64,000 bases of DNA from an uncultured Alteromonadaceae bacterium (GCA_947494925.1 CANLWS010000002.1:453861-517860); one strand, 5' to 3'. Counted from the stretch's first letter, positions 8,912-18,718 are shown. The notes: a model not told the origin generated them from the letters alone. Numbers and translations are program-made.

Positions 8912-10555
8912 TTAAATAGTGAAGCTAACCTTGGCGGTGCTGCCACCATCGGTGTAGGTAACATTTTGACAAAGTTCTTTAACTAGTAAAATACCTCGAC
9001 CAAAGCTGTCCGTTTCCTTCGTCTTGCAAAGGTTAGCAACATCGAATCCAGGACCAGAATCCGACACAGTCAATTCCAGTGTTTTGCTATCGGGTTCATA
9101 GGATACATGAATTGAAATGTTCCCATCATGCAGTTGAGCCAATTTTTCCAATCGGGCTTCAAAATATTCGAAGAAGCCGTCGGTGGACTTCTTCATGGCA
9201 GAATCAAGCTGTAACAGACCATGATCCAATGCGTTGTTATAAAGTTCACTTAAAACTGTCGAGAAATCAGAGCGAATACCTTGCATTCCATTCTGACTGG
9301 ACACCATGATAATTAATTCATGAATAGGGTCGATCGTTTTTAGCAGTTCGGCATCCAGATCCACAGTGATATCGAAGGGAACAAGGCAAACAGCATGGTT
9401 TGACTTTAAACTATCCAGCGATTGGCATGTATAAGATACGAGTGTAATGTCATCTAGTTGCTCAGCTGTACCGCGAAATTTATCAATTTTTTGCTCTAAG
9501 GCCTGCACATTGATATCGGGTTGTGACGTTATCCACTTCACTAAAGCTTCCTCGCCAAGCATCTTTTCCTGCGCGTTGGTCAGTTCCACAACCCCGTCAG
9601 AATAGCCCACTAGTCTGTCGCCGAATTCACCTTCAAAATGTTCAACATCGTCTTCAAATTCATCGGCTTCTAATATACCCAACGCCATATGCATTGACTC
9701 AAAACGCTTGCGAATCTGACCATCTGGAGCAACAAGCAACATATCAGGCATACCACCATGCCAAATATTAAACTGGGTACCGGAGTTCCCTATTTCCACA
9801 ATAACAGAGGCAAAAAACATATCACCGGGCAATAATTTGAGTAATGTATTATTGATAGTGGATGCCATCTCGGACACTGATATGCCTTTTTCACTCATTG
9901 CCTGGAATGCTCTCGTGACCGGAAGAGCACCTATGGCCGAAGCTAAACCATGACCGGTGAAGTCTCCCATCAAAAAGTAGATGCCGCCCGTGGGACTGGG
10001 CTCGATCAGAAATAAGTCGCCATTGAAACTGCTAGCTGGGGCCAACCGGTAATCGAAAAAATGACTCACAGATTGACTGATTGTCAGTGCGTTTTTAAAA
10101 ATATGCTCAACAATTGCATGTTCCCGTTCCACTGCATTGCGATAATAAACCAGCTCCTGATTCTGCTCTGAGGCTTTCTTACTTAGTAGTCGGGTTCTTG
10201 CGTGTGCGCGTATTTTTGCAGTGAGGATCATTTTATCGAACGGCTTGGAAGCAAAATCGTCTCCTCCAACTTCCAAGCACCGGGCAAGGCTCTCCTGATC
10301 ATCCAATGCTGTAATAAATATGATGGGCAGATATATATCGCCTGCCAACTGTTTGAGCTTGGGCGCAACCTCAAAGCCATCCATATCGTCCATGACCACA
10401 TCCAACAACACCAAATCTGGTTTAATGCGTTCGGCTAACCGCAGTGCTTCATGACCGGATTCAGCCTCATAACAATCATTGTAGCCGGCCTCTTCGAGCA
10501 TATGGGAAAGCAAGAACCGATTAAGTGATTCGTCATCGACAATTAAAATTCGCAT
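8912..10555 (-). CDS. Response regulator with PP2C phosphatase and anti-sigma kinase domain (HsbR/CrsR-like)
   Basis: A 547-residue cytoplasmic regulator. Residues 1-120 are a receiver domain (DDESLNRFLL; phospho-acceptor in DLVLLDVVMDDMDG). Residues about 165-375 are a SpoIIE/PP2C-type phosphatase (GDLFLIEPSPTGGIYFLMGDFTGHGL carries the metal-binding Asp residues). Residues about 410-547 are a HATPase_c anti-sigma-like kinase with an N-box ELYNNALDHG and G-boxes DSGPGFD and GRGI. This architecture is that of Pseudomonas HsbR and Shewanella CrsR, which phosphorylate or dephosphorylate a STAS partner to control an alternative sigma factor pathway. The STAS partner gene is immediately upstream (16 bp). 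Confidence 0.88.
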   Translation of the reverse strand: MRILIVDDESLNRFLLSHMLEEAGYNDCYEAESGHEALRLAERIKPDLVLLDVVMDDMDGFEVAPKLKQLAGDIYLPIIFITALDDQESLARCLEVGGDDFASKPFDKMILTAKIRAHARTRLLSKKASEQNQELVYYRNAVEREHAIVEHIFKNALTISQSVSHFFDYRLAPASSFNGDLFLIEPSPTGGIYFLMGDFTGHGLASAIGALPVTRAFQAMSEKGISVSEMASTINNTLLKLLPGDMFFASVIVEIGNSGTQFNIWHGGMPDMLLVAPDGQIRKRFESMHMALGILEADEFEDDVEHFEGEFGDRLVGYSDGVVELTNAQEKMLGEEALVKWITSQPDINVQALEQKIDKFRGTAEQLDDITLVSYTCQSLDSLKSNHAVCLVPFDITVDLDAELLKTIDPIHELIIMVSSQNGMQGIRSDFSTVLSELYNNALDHGLLQLDSAMKKSTDGFFEYFEARLEKLAQLHDGNISIHVSYEPDSKTLELTVSDSGPGFDVANLCKTKETDSFGRGILLVKELCQNVTYTDGGSTAKVSFTI

Positions 10556-10571
10556 GATTTAATGCGTAACT

Positions 10572-10877
10572 TCAGGAGATATCAAACTTCTTATCGAATC
10601 GCGAGATTTTGAGAATTTTTGCCACCTGCGGGCGACAGTTACAGATACTAAAACTAGATACCGTAGAAGACATACTCTTCTGCATATTCAGCAGCATGCC
10701 AAGTGCGGAGCTATCCATATATTCTGTTTTGGACAGGTCAATATTGATCGATGTAACCTCACCACTATCAGAACCGTAAGCCATGCGGAAATCCTGAACT
10801 TTGCCAAAATCAAACTTTTCATCCATAAAAATGGTAAGTGTTTTTCCGTCAGCAGATAACTCTTTTTCCAAACTCAT
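10572..10877 (-). CDS. STAS-domain anti-sigma factor antagonist (HsbA/CrsA-like)
   Basis: A 101-residue STAS protein. The start is set at MSLEKEL because GGAGAG lies 5-6 bases before it; a longer frame has no ribosome site. The core YMDSSALGMLLNMQ contains the serine pair (DSSALG) that is phosphorylated in SpoIIAA/RsbV-type antagonists. It is expected to be phosphorylated by, or to bind, the kinase domain of the downstream regulator, forming a partner switch as in Pseudomonas HsbR-HsbA or Shewanella CrsR-CrsA. Which sigma factor is affected is not shown in this window. Confidence 0.85.
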   Translation of the reverse strand: MSLEKELSADGKTLTIFMDEKFDFGKVQDFRMAYGSDSGEVTSINIDLSKTEYMDSSALGMLLNMQKSMSSTVSSFSICNCRPQVAKILKISRFDKKFDIS

Positions 10878-11025
10878 AATTCTCTCCGTTTCGCCTACCA
10901 AAACAACAGCATAGTTATACTTTGGCATAGGTAAAAAATTTCGCAACAGATTTGTTGTTTTATCCAAGGTAAAAATTTATATACAATGAAAATCAGTCCA
11001 AATTAATTTATACAGTTGATATTAC

Positions 11026-11346
11026 GTGAGCAATAGTAATCTGGTTTACAGCACAGAAACAGGCCGAATCAATCAAGCTTCGCAAAAACAAAGTGCTCCA
11101 AAAAGCGATGGGATCGTCAGGATCCGTCGCGAGACTAAAGGTCGCAAAGGTAAAGGTGTCACCATAGTTGATGGCTTAGGTCTTGAAGCGCCAGAACTTA
11201 AAAAATTGTGTACTAGCCTGAAAAAAATCTGCGGCACAGGTGGCGCAGTGAAGGATTATGTTATAGAAATACAAGGCGATAACCGAGAAAAAATCAAAGC
11301 GGTATTGGAAAAGCAAGGCTTTACAGTCAAATTGGCTGGCGGTTAA
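11026..11346 (+). CDS. yciH: SUI1/YciH family translation factor
   Basis: A 106-residue protein with the SUI1 (eIF1-like) fold, residues about 35-104, including the conserved RRETKGRKGKGVTIVDGL and GTGGAVKDYVIEIQGD elements. Bacterial YciH proteins resemble eIF1 and are thought to affect fidelity of initiation; their physiological role is not settled. A GTG start is used. It is divergent from the STAS gene with 148 bp between them and is followed 31 bp later by the double-receiver gene. Confidence 0.9.
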   Translation: MSNSNLVYSTETGRINQASQKQSAPKSDGIVRIRRETKGRKGKGVTIVDGLGLEAPELKKLCTSLKKICGTGGAVKDYVIEIQGDNREKIKAVLEKQGFTVKLAGG

Positions 11347-11377
11347 TTCACTCAACTAACATGCAATAGGTTTCCGA

Positions 11378-12178
11378 ATGGATAATATTTCTCTCTCAGA
11401 CATCAACATTTTATTAGTTGAGCCGTCAGATACCCAACGAAAGATCATATCATCTCTTTTGATAAAAGAAGATGTTGGCGAAATAGATGCAGTTTCCACA
11501 GTAGCAGAGGCGAAAAGCGCGTTGCGCTCCCATGGCAGTGACGTTGTGGTCAGTGCCATGTACTTCGAGGACGGTACGGGTCTGGATCTGTTAAAGTCAA
11601 TTAAGGATTCGGAAGAAACAGCATCCATTCCCTTTATGCTGGTATCCAGTGAAAATAAGGTCTCTAAACTCGAAGAATTTAAGCAGGCAGGTGTAGCGGC
11701 AATTTTGCCAAAACCTTTCAAGCCTGTGTATTTATCACGGGCCCTGCGTGCGTCGCTGGATCTTATCAATTCAGAAGAGTTAAACCTCGATTTATTTGAT
11801 GTGCATGAAGTGCGGGTATTGCTGGTTGATGACAGCAGACTAGCCAGAAATCATATTAGAAGAGTACTGGAAGGCATGGGGTTGAAAAAGATCCAGGAAG
11901 CCGAAAATGGCGCCATGGCGCTGACGTTAATCAAAGACAATACTTATGATCTGGTTGTAACGGATTACAACATGCCAGAAATGGACGGTCGAGAACTGTC
12001 TGAGTTCATCCGATTTAATCCTGAGACCGCGCACGTCCCTATTATCATGGTGACATCGGAATCCACTGAAAGTCTGCACATGGCAAACATTCAACAAACT
12101 GGGGTAAATGCCCTGTGTGACAAACCGTTCGAAGCTAGTGAAGTAAGGAAGATGCTTGCCTCTTTGCTGAGCGAGTAA
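11378..12178 (+). CDS. Double-receiver response regulator (REC-REC)
   Basis: A 266-residue protein of two receiver domains and no output domain. The C-terminal domain (about 145-265) has an intact acidic pocket (LLVDDSRLAR) and phospho-acceptor Asp in DLVVTDYNMPEMDG. The N-terminal domain (about 5-125) has VEPSDTQR in place of the usual acidic pair and DVVVSAMYFEDG where the phospho-Asp is expected, so it is probably a pseudo-receiver. Such proteins act as phosphorelay or docking components. It lies close to, but divergent from, the partner-switch genes, which suggests but does not prove a shared pathway. Confidence 0.88.
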   Translation: MDNISLSDINILLVEPSDTQRKIISSLLIKEDVGEIDAVSTVAEAKSALRSHGSDVVVSAMYFEDGTGLDLLKSIKDSEETASIPFMLVSSENKVSKLEEFKQAGVAAILPKPFKPVYLSRALRASLDLINSEELNLDLFDVHEVRVLLVDDSRLARNHIRRVLEGMGLKKIQEAENGAMALTLIKDNTYDLVVTDYNMPEMDGRELSEFIRFNPETAHVPIIMVTSESTESLHMANIQQTGVNALCDKPFEASEVRKMLASLLSE

Positions 12179-12293
12179 GACCCAGGAGCTATCACGACTT
12201 GTAACATTGTAGATTCGTCGCGTTTGAATACTTTTTGTCTCTGATCCGCTCTATTTAAGTTAATGAAATTGAGTGTTAGAGAAAGGAACAAAG

Positions 12294-13649
12294 ATGCGAG
12301 AGATAGTAGTATGCTGGATAATATGTCTTGTTTTAGTCGGACTACCCAGCCAGGCCCAGGACACTTACAAAGTTATATTGGATGATAAACAAGGCCTGAT
12401 TTCTGTTCGGGCCTGTTTCGCTGATATTCCCCCTTCTTACTTAAGCACCGGCAGAAGGTCCAGCAGCGAATACCTCATTCCTGAGGTAAAAAAGCGCATC
12501 AGAATGTCCCGAAATGGCACCCGAATGTATTTGGCAGATAAATGCATTGCCTATCAGGTCGACCTGAATCTGGCAATACCTGATCGTCAGGCCAGGAACC
12601 GTGGAAACCATTGGTTAGTTAACAACAGAGCTTGGCTTTGGCGCCCTGCAACGCCGCAGGACTTGAGACTAGAGTTTTACGATAAAAATAACCAGCTCAC
12701 TAATGTGTCTGTCCCATGGCCAGAACAAAACGGCGGATATGTGGCGGGAAATACCCCTCTTGGGTGGACCAGCAGAATGTTGTTTGGTGGGGTTGAGGTC
12801 AGCCCTCTGGCACTCGGAGGCATCCATCTTAATTTGGCACAAACAACAGATATTCCCGATAGGAAGCGCGCTGAAATACGGGACTGGGTCCTCGAAGCGG
12901 CAGGTTCTGTTGCCATGATTACCGGGCAGTTTCCAGTCGATCAGGCTCAAATTCTTGTGATTCCGATTGGTAAAAGAAAAGAAGCCGTGCCATGGGCTGA
13001 AGTTCAGCGGGCGGGAAGACCTGCAGTTCATTTGTTTATTGACCCAAACCGCCCGATATCTGAATTCAAAGCAGATTGGACGGCAGTACATGAACTAAGC
13101 CATTTACTTGTACCGCTAATAGAATACAACGACCGATGGTTGTCTGAAGGCCTCGCCAGTTATTACCAAAATGTCGCTAAAGCGCGAGCGGGACTATTGA
13201 CTGGCGAACAAGCATGGCAAAAACTTCAGGCAGGATTTGCCAAGGGCCGTCGCGCCTACGGAGGCAGTTTGCGCGAAAGCAAGCGAACCAAACATGTGTA
13301 TTGGGGAGGCGCGGCAATTTATCTGTTGGCAGATGTGCGGTTGAGGGATTTACCAAATCCACAATCGCTGGATTTGGTTTTAGCCAAGTTGCAAGCATGT
13401 TGTTTACCCAGTGACAAAATGTGGAGCGCGAATGATCTCATGAAAAAGCTCGATGAATTAAGTCAGACAGATATTTTTAGTCGGTTGCTGGCAAATGAGG
13501 CTGTCGCCCCTCAATTTCCCATATCCAGATCAGATGAACAGAATAAAAACACAGCTATTGCCCGTCACCTGGACGCAGTTTTCAAGCTTGAAACTGATGC
13601 ACGGTTAGCCCGGCAGCATCCTTCAACCTCGGGCCAATCTGCACAATAG
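12294..13649 (+). CDS. Secreted gluzincin-like metalloprotease (peptidase MA superfamily)
   Basis: A 451-residue exported protein. The ATG is preferred to an upstream in-frame GTG because AAAGGA lies 6 bases before it. Residues 1-22 form a signal peptide ending SQAQD. The zinc site is HELSH (TAVHELSHLLVP) followed about 14 residues later by WLSEGLASYYQ, the Glu-bearing helix of the MA clan, so a catalytic zinc metallopeptidase is likely. The N-terminal region has no recognised domain. Substrate unknown. The next element downstream is the pheA leader, and no terminator was found between them. Confidence 0.75.
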   Translation: MREIVVCWIICLVLVGLPSQAQDTYKVILDDKQGLISVRACFADIPPSYLSTGRRSSSEYLIPEVKKRIRMSRNGTRMYLADKCIAYQVDLNLAIPDRQARNRGNHWLVNNRAWLWRPATPQDLRLEFYDKNNQLTNVSVPWPEQNGGYVAGNTPLGWTSRMLFGGVEVSPLALGGIHLNLAQTTDIPDRKRAEIRDWVLEAAGSVAMITGQFPVDQAQILVIPIGKRKEAVPWAEVQRAGRPAVHLFIDPNRPISEFKADWTAVHELSHLLVPLIEYNDRWLSEGLASYYQNVAKARAGLLTGEQAWQKLQAGFAKGRRAYGGSLRESKRTKHVYWGGAAIYLLADVRLRDLPNPQSLDLVLAKLQACCLPSDKMWSANDLMKKLDELSQTDIFSRLLANEAVAPQFPISRSDEQNKNTAIARHLDAVFKLETDARLARQHPSTSGQSAQ

Positions 13650-13703
13650 CTGTCAGCAAAAGTGAAATGGTGAACTAAATTTGGCAATAACCTCAACAAA
13701 AGA

Positions 13704-13732
13704 TTGACAACGAAGGCTCGAGTTAATAAATT
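13704..13732 (+). promoter_or_regulatory. Candidate pheA promoter
   Basis: TTGACA at 13704-13709 is a perfect -35 element. A -10 element is less clear: TAAATT at 13727-13732 has a 17-bp spacer but would put the transcript start almost on the leader ATG; TTAATA at 13723-13728 has a short spacer. The position immediately before the phe leader peptide supports a promoter here. Confidence 0.5.
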
Positions 13733-13738
13733 CGGGCT

Positions 13739-13789
13739 ATGACTAGATTTTTATGCGTACTCTTTTTTAGCTTTTTTACTTCTTCCTGA
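13739..13789 (+). CDS. pheL: Phe operon leader peptide
   Basis: A 16-residue open reading frame, MTRFLCVLFFSFFTSS, with five phenylalanines, lying directly before a rho-independent terminator and pheA. This is the classic pheL arrangement: ribosomes stall at Phe codons when charged tRNA-Phe is scarce and so allow read-through. No good Shine-Dalgarno precedes the ATG, and translation could be leaderless or weak. The Phe content and adjoining hairpins are seen directly; the attenuation role follows from E. coli pheL. Confidence 0.8.
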   Translation: MTRFLCVLFFSFFTSS

Positions 13790-13790
13790 A

Positions 13791-13850
13791 GGGAGGCGAC
13801 TGCGCGCATTAGCAAGATTTCGCAAAGCCTCCCAAATTGGGAGGCTTTTT
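13791..13850 (+). promoter_or_regulatory. pheA attenuator: terminator and competing anti-terminator
   Basis: The terminator stem is GCCTCCC (13827-13833) with GGGAGGC (13839-13845), loop AAATT, followed by TTTTT. A second copy of GGGAGGC at 13791-13797, right after the leader stop codon, can pair with the same GCCTCCC and so prevent the terminator. This is a textbook pair of mutually exclusive hairpins controlled by ribosome position on pheL. Confidence 0.82.
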
Positions 13851-13877
13851 CGTTTTACAGACCATAAAGTGGATTAC

Positions 13878-15059
13878 ATGTCAGTACAGGAACTTGAACA
13901 ACTTCGGGTCCAAATCACCGATTTGGATAGTCAGCTGCTTAAATTATTGGCGTCTCGCCAGCAATGCACCAATCAGGTAGCCGAGACTAAAATCCGCCAT
14001 CATATCCCTGTGAGGGACCACCAAAGAGAAGAACAATTATTAGTAAGACTGATTAAGCAGGGCAAAGAATACGGACTTGATGCTCACTATGTCACTCAAT
14101 TGTTTCACGTTATCATCGAGGATTCTGTTCTAAATCAGCAAGCACTGTTAGCAGAGCGCGCGAACCCGGGCTCCAGCCTACCCTTGAATCGCGTGGCATT
14201 TTTAGGCGATAAAGGTTCCTACAGTTATCTGGCGACTCAGAAGTATTTCTCTCGCCGACCGGGAGAACTAATGGAAATTGGTTGTCAGAGTTTCGGTGAA
14301 ATAATCAAAAAAGTGGAAACTAACGAAGCTGACTACGCCGTTTTACCCATTGAAAATACCTCTTCAGGCAGTATCAACGAAGTTTACGACCAGCTACAGC
14401 ACACACGGCTTTCGATTATCGGTGAACTAACCCACCCGATCAAACACGCTATGTTGGTTGCGATGGACACTGATATCAGCAAAATTAAAACCTTGTATGC
14501 GCATCCTCAGGTATTTGCTCAGTGCAGCCACTTCCTCGCGGAATTAGGTAATGTGGAAGTCAAACCTTGTGATAGTACCTCAGCAGCTATGATAAAGGTT
14601 AATGAACTGGCGTCAGACAGTGTCGCTGCGATTGGTAGCGAAGCCGGTGGAGGTTTATACGGCCTGAAAGCGATCAAATCCAACCTGGCCAATCAAAAAG
14701 AAAATCATAGTCGTTTTATTGTTGTCGCACGCAGTGCGGTTAAGGTACCACTGCAGGTTCCCGCCAAAACAACCCTGGTGATGTCAACAGTTCAGAAACC
14801 GGGCGCCTTGGTTGAAGCCCTTTTGGTGTTGCGCGAAAACAACATTAATATGAGCAAACTGGAATCCCGCCCTATTACGGGCAATCCATGGGAAGAAATG
14901 TTTTACATTGATGTGGAGGGGAATACTCAAGATGGGCCCATGCAGCAAGCGTTGGAAGAACTCAAAGCAACAACTCGCTACTTCAAAGTATTAGGTTGTT
15001 ATCCAAGTGAGGAAATCAGTCCTACCAAAGTGGCTGCCGTGAATGCGTTGGCAGATTAG
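13878..15059 (+). CDS. pheA: Bifunctional chorismate mutase / prephenate dehydratase
   Basis: A 393-residue cytoplasmic enzyme converting chorismate to prephenate and then phenylpyruvate for phenylalanine synthesis. Residues about 1-90 are an AroQ chorismate mutase (LRVQITDLDSQLLKLLASRQ), residues 105-285 prephenate dehydratase (FLGDKGSYSYLA; ENTSSGSINEVYD), and residues 300-375 an ACT domain with GALVEAL and ESRP motifs that bind phenylalanine for feedback inhibition. Length is close to E. coli PheA. The ATG is preferred to an upstream GTG three codons earlier. Controlled by the pheL attenuator. Confidence 0.95.
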   Translation: MSVQELEQLRVQITDLDSQLLKLLASRQQCTNQVAETKIRHHIPVRDHQREEQLLVRLIKQGKEYGLDAHYVTQLFHVIIEDSVLNQQALLAERANPGSSLPLNRVAFLGDKGSYSYLATQKYFSRRPGELMEIGCQSFGEIIKKVETNEADYAVLPIENTSSGSINEVYDQLQHTRLSIIGELTHPIKHAMLVAMDTDISKIKTLYAHPQVFAQCSHFLAELGNVEVKPCDSTSAAMIKVNELASDSVAAIGSEAGGGLYGLKAIKSNLANQKENHSRFIVVARSAVKVPLQVPAKTTLVMSTVQKPGALVEALLVLRENNINMSKLESRPITGNPWEEMFYIDVEGNTQDGPMQQALEELKATTRYFKVLGCYPSEEISPTKVAAVNALAD

Positions 15060-15083
15060 TACCAAACATTAATGATATAAAAA

Positions 15084-15110
15084 CAAAAAAGCGACCTATA
15101 TCGGTCGCTT
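15084..15110. terminator. Bidirectional terminator between pheA and the chemoreceptor gene
   Basis: AAGCGACC (15089-15096) and GGTCGCTT (15103-15110) form an 8-bp stem with loop TATATC. A run of A on the left becomes a U-run for the minus-strand chemoreceptor transcript, so termination is strongest in that direction. Confidence 0.8.
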
Positions 15111-15129
15111 TCAATACACTTTACAAAGC

Positions 15130-17451
15130 TTACACTTTAAAACGTGCTACCAGTTCCTGAGTATGTGCAGCAATTCTTGATAATTCATCAGCGGATTTAC
15201 TAGATTGTTCGGCACCTTGCTGAACGTCATGAGCCATATTATTGATGTTTGATACATTCTCGGCCACCGAATCAGAAGTGGCATTCTGTTCGGTAGTAGC
15301 CGTGGCTACTGTATCAGTCAATTCCAACACTGATTTGAGATTGTTAGATAGTTCGTCCATCGCAACGGTCACCAAATCAACCAAATGTATGCCGCCATCC
15401 GCAGCTGCGGCGGCGCGTTCCATTCGCTCAACTGACTTATCTGAAGACTGGATCATCCCTTCTACCAGCTTGGATATTTCCACTGTGCTTTCCTGCGACC
15501 GAGTAGCCAAAGCCCTAACCTCGTCAGCCACAACAGAGAAACCTCTGCCGGCCTCTCCTGCCCTGGCCGCTTCTATCGCAGCATTAAGTGCAAGCAGGTT
15601 AGTTTGATCAGCGATGCTGGTTATCACACTCAACACGCTGGTGATTTGACTAACTTCATTCTTCAGGCTGGTAATCACTTCACTGGAATCATTAATAAGT
15701 TGGACCAACAACTTAATGTTCTTGGCAGCCATATCTGCCCTTTCCATGTTTTCTTTGAGGCTACTTTGAGCTTCAAGACTCTGATTGCTGGTATCTATGG
15801 TAGACCGGGAAACATCTGAAATGGATGCTGCCAGTTCTTCCATTGCAGTTGCTACCATGGCGGTTTGATCTCTTTGTTGCGCCGTTACAGACTCACTTTG
15901 AGAAGTAATAGTGCTCAATTGTTGAGAGGCAGAAGCCAGAGAATCTGCATCCTCTTTCACCACCGCAATAATATCGCGAATCTGTCCTATAAAGGTGTTG
16001 AAGTAATTGGATATACGATCGATTTCTGGGATCCCTGACTCATCCAGACGTATGGTTAAATCGCCTTCTCCAACCGTCAGTTCCTTACAGGTATCGCCGA
16101 GCTTATTGAGCGGTTTAATCAAACGATTTGCAAACCACATTGCCACAACAACAGCCACACCGATGAGAATTACAGTCTCTAAAATGGCTGAGGTAACAAG
16201 GTTATTTCTGAGTTCGACAGCTGGGCGCAAAGCCTCTTCCACATCCACCTCAGCAATCAGTGCATAGGTATTGGTTCCGATTTCTAAAGGAGAATAAACG
16301 GAGAATACTTCTACATCTCGATAATCTTTAACAATTTGGAATCCAAATTCTCCCCGCAAAGCTTTTTGGGCTGAAGAAGATTCAACTTTCTGGATCCCAA
16401 CGGACGTTTCTTTGGCTGCAATTTCTTTGGCATCGGCAGGATATTTTGCACTGATAGCTTTCAGGTAATTTTTCCTGTCTTCCACGAAGAAGCGGCTTTC
16501 ATTCATCAACACACCGGTTTTATTAACCAGGTAGGTTTCACCGGATTCACCAAACCCTTTATCTTTCCATTTAGAATTATGGGTGGCGATAGTATTAATA
16601 ATAGCGGTAGGGATCTGGAAAATCAGCACTGCAATTGCACGACCATTGTCATAAATTGGTGTGGAAATAAACCCGGCTAACGCGTCATATGAAGGGCGAT
16701 ATTTTTTAAATTCACTGAAAAATACTTCATCTTCCCCACTGGCATTTGCAGCAAGTTTGAAAGCTTCACCTATGCCAGATTGAGCATAAGGACCCGTGGA
16801 GATACTGGTGGCATAATCAAGCTCTTTAAATACGCTGTAAACGATATTCCCGGTGTTGATATCAGCAATAAAAATGTCGTAATACTCGAACTCCTGCAAA
16901 AATGCTCTGAAGGTAGGGTGGAACTTTTCGTGAGCTCGGGCATAGGCAGTATTATTAGCAGGTTTATCTAGTCCATCTTTACCTCCAAGTGGATAAGATG
17001 AGCCGGCAATAAAATCATATTGAAGTGCTAGCGCATTATCGTTTAACCCGCTCATCAGGTTGACCGCATTATTAATAGGTTGCGGATTACTGGCGGCATA
17101 CTGGTTAGTGAAATCAGTTGAGTAATACGACTCCAGCTGACTTATCTGTCCGCCTGAAACATCACCTCGTTGCTGCGTGTAATTATTGTACGCGGGGATA
17201 AATGTGCGTGCGGCTTCAACCATGCTCAGAGAGTAGGATTTAGCACGGATTTGCGATTCGATGAACGTGAAATACTCGTCCAGCGCTTCTTTAGTTTGCA
17301 CATCCTGGCTGAGTAACCGCGCTTCAACAGCATCAGTCAAGGCGTCATTCGCATTATTGACAGCGATGTTTACTGAAACGATCCCCATCAGGAGAACACA
17401 TGCTACAACCAGCGAAATTATTGCCAGTAACAGTCGAGTTTTTAACGTCAT
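15130..17451 (-). CDS. Methyl-accepting chemotaxis protein with large periplasmic sensor
   Basis: A 773-residue chemoreceptor. TM1 is near 7-28; a large periplasmic region of about 370 residues has the dCache-like feature of a double PAS fold; TM2 lies near 420-440; then HAMP and the MCP signalling coiled coil with the highly conserved hairpin tip [26 protein letters not shown]. No C-terminal CheR/CheB docking pentapeptide is visible; it ends ELVARFKV. Ligand unknown. An AAGGA ribosome site precedes the ATG. It is inserted between pheA and tyrA, which are neighbours in E. coli. Confidence 0.92.
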   Translation of the reverse strand: MTLKTRLLLAIISLVVACVLLMGIVSVNIAVNNANDALTDAVEARLLSQDVQTKEALDEYFTFIESQIRAKSYSLSMVEAARTFIPAYNNYTQQRGDVSGGQISQLESYYSTDFTNQYAASNPQPINNAVNLMSGLNDNALALQYDFIAGSSYPLGGKDGLDKPANNTAYARAHEKFHPTFRAFLQEFEYYDIFIADINTGNIVYSVFKELDYATSISTGPYAQSGIGEAFKLAANASGEDEVFFSEFKKYRPSYDALAGFISTPIYDNGRAIAVLIFQIPTAIINTIATHNSKWKDKGFGESGETYLVNKTGVLMNESRFFVEDRKNYLKAISAKYPADAKEIAAKETSVGIQKVESSSAQKALRGEFGFQIVKDYRDVEVFSVYSPLEIGTNTYALIAEVDVEEALRPAVELRNNLVTSAILETVILIGVAVVVAMWFANRLIKPLNKLGDTCKELTVGEGDLTIRLDESGIPEIDRISNYFNTFIGQIRDIIAVVKEDADSLASASQQLSTITSQSESVTAQQRDQTAMVATAMEELAASISDVSRSTIDTSNQSLEAQSSLKENMERADMAAKNIKLLVQLINDSSEVITSLKNEVSQITSVLSVITSIADQTNLLALNAAIEAARAGEAGRGFSVVADEVRALATRSQESTVEISKLVEGMIQSSDKSVERMERAAAAADGGIHLVDLVTVAMDELSNNLKSVLELTDTVATATTEQNATSDSVAENVSNINNMAHDVQQGAEQSSKSADELSRIAAHTQELVARFKV

Positions 17452-17578
17452 GCAAACTTTCCTTGAAGTGATTGTTTTTGCAGTACTTAATTTAGACTAA
17501 AGTCCACACAATTCAATTGAAAACCTAAAAATTAAGACTTTTTTTCTAACATAGTAACTTACTGATTTAACTGATTAT

Positions 17579-18706
17579 TCAGGTTCTGTCGTCATCTGCT
17601 TTGAGGAGCAATTTTTTACTGTTCACCAGGCATTCCTTAGCGTAAGGACCAAACCAATTACCTATGATAAAAAATTGCTTAACAAATTCGCCCTTGTCAC
17701 CGGACTCCAGCAAGCTCAATGCAGAATCGAATCGGTCACGAAATCGTTTAAGTAATCCAATACTTTCCACATTATTGAAAATAATATCGGCATACAATTC
17801 AGGGTCTTGAGCAAAAAGTCGCCCCACCATCGCCAGCTCCAGACGATAAATGGGCGAACTGAAGGCAACCAACTGCTCCAGATCAGGATTTTCGCCAGCC
17901 AAATGACCGCCATAAACAAAACTACTGAAGTGGCGCATTACCTGAATAAAGGCCATGGCGTCATCATGTTGCCGGGCATCGCTCTCATGCAGTATGGCTC
18001 CCCAGCATTTGAACTGTTCAATCAGCCATTGGTATGTGGATTTTTGACGGCCATTGCACACAACGACAACCTGTTTAACCAAACTTTGCACATCAGGACC
18101 AAACATCGGATGCAGACCCACAACAGGTCCTTTGTGACTGGCAAGCATTGCCTGCAATGGGCGATGCTTAGTGCTGGTCACATCGGCAAGTATGCAGTTG
18201 TCAGGAAGGTTATTTAGTTGCCCTATCACTTTTTCAGTTAATTTGATGGGGACAGCTACCAGGACTAGCCCTGCCCCCTCCAGGATAGCGTCTGCCTTGG
18301 GCCAATCCCCAGCCTCAAGAATACTTACGGGATAATCACTGCGCGTAAACATATCCACAAAGATGCGTCCCAGCGCACCGGATCCGCCAACAACGACTAT
18401 CTTTTTAATATCCGGATTAACACACAGGTATTGTCGATTTTGAGTCTGGTAGGATTCTCGCATGATGCGGCGTAAAAGGTCTTCTACCAATGCAGGCGGA
18501 ACACCTTTTTGTTGCGCTTCGGATCTTCGCTTTTTAATCAGTTCAGCTTCCCGACTAGGTACATAAATGGGCATGCCAGTCTGACTTTTATACTCCCCTA
18601 CTTGTCGGGTTACATCGGCTCGCTTTGCCAGCAATTCAACCAACTGACTATCCAAATCATCAATAGTGTTGCGAAGTTGGTCAAGTTTACCGCTGTCTTG
18701 TGACAT
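17579..18706 (-). CDS. tyrA: Bifunctional chorismate mutase / prephenate dehydrogenase
   Basis: A 375-residue enzyme for tyrosine synthesis: chorismate to prephenate to 4-hydroxyphenylpyruvate with NAD+. Residues 1-90 form the AroQ mutase domain ([20 protein letters not shown]); from about 100 the dehydrogenase begins with a nucleotide-binding [14 protein letters not shown] and the catalytic-region motif [10 protein letters not shown]. Length equals E. coli TyrA. The ATG has AGGA 7 bases upstream and lies 12 bp after aroF, forming an aroF-tyrA operon as in enterobacteria. Confidence 0.95.
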   Translation of the reverse strand: MSQDSGKLDQLRNTIDDLDSQLVELLAKRADVTRQVGEYKSQTGMPIYVPSREAELIKKRRSEAQQKGVPPALVEDLLRRIMRESYQTQNRQYLCVNPDIKKIVVVGGSGALGRIFVDMFTRSDYPVSILEAGDWPKADAILEGAGLVLVAVPIKLTEKVIGQLNNLPDNCILADVTSTKHRPLQAMLASHKGPVVGLHPMFGPDVQSLVKQVVVVCNGRQKSTYQWLIEQFKCWGAILHESDARQHDDAMAFIQVMRHFSSFVYGGHLAGENPDLEQLVAFSSPIYRLELAMVGRLFAQDPELYADIIFNNVESIGLLKRFRDRFDSALSLLESGDKGEFVKQFFIIGNWFGPYAKECLVNSKKLLLKADDDRT

Positions 18707-18718
18707 GCATTTTTCCTG

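Noticed and set aside
12179..12293. Minus-strand 66-codon frame before the metalloprotease gene
   Set aside because: Mostly antisense to the double-receiver gene end; no supporting signals.
8912..13649. Possible defence island because of clustered signalling and protease genes
   Set aside because: No nuclease, toxin-antitoxin, retron or phage-defence motifs were found; the parts fit ordinary partner-switch signalling.
15242..15607. Plus-strand frame of 121 codons antisense to the chemoreceptor signalling domain
   Set aside because: Ser/Ala-rich antisense shadow of the conserved coiled coil; no ribosome site.
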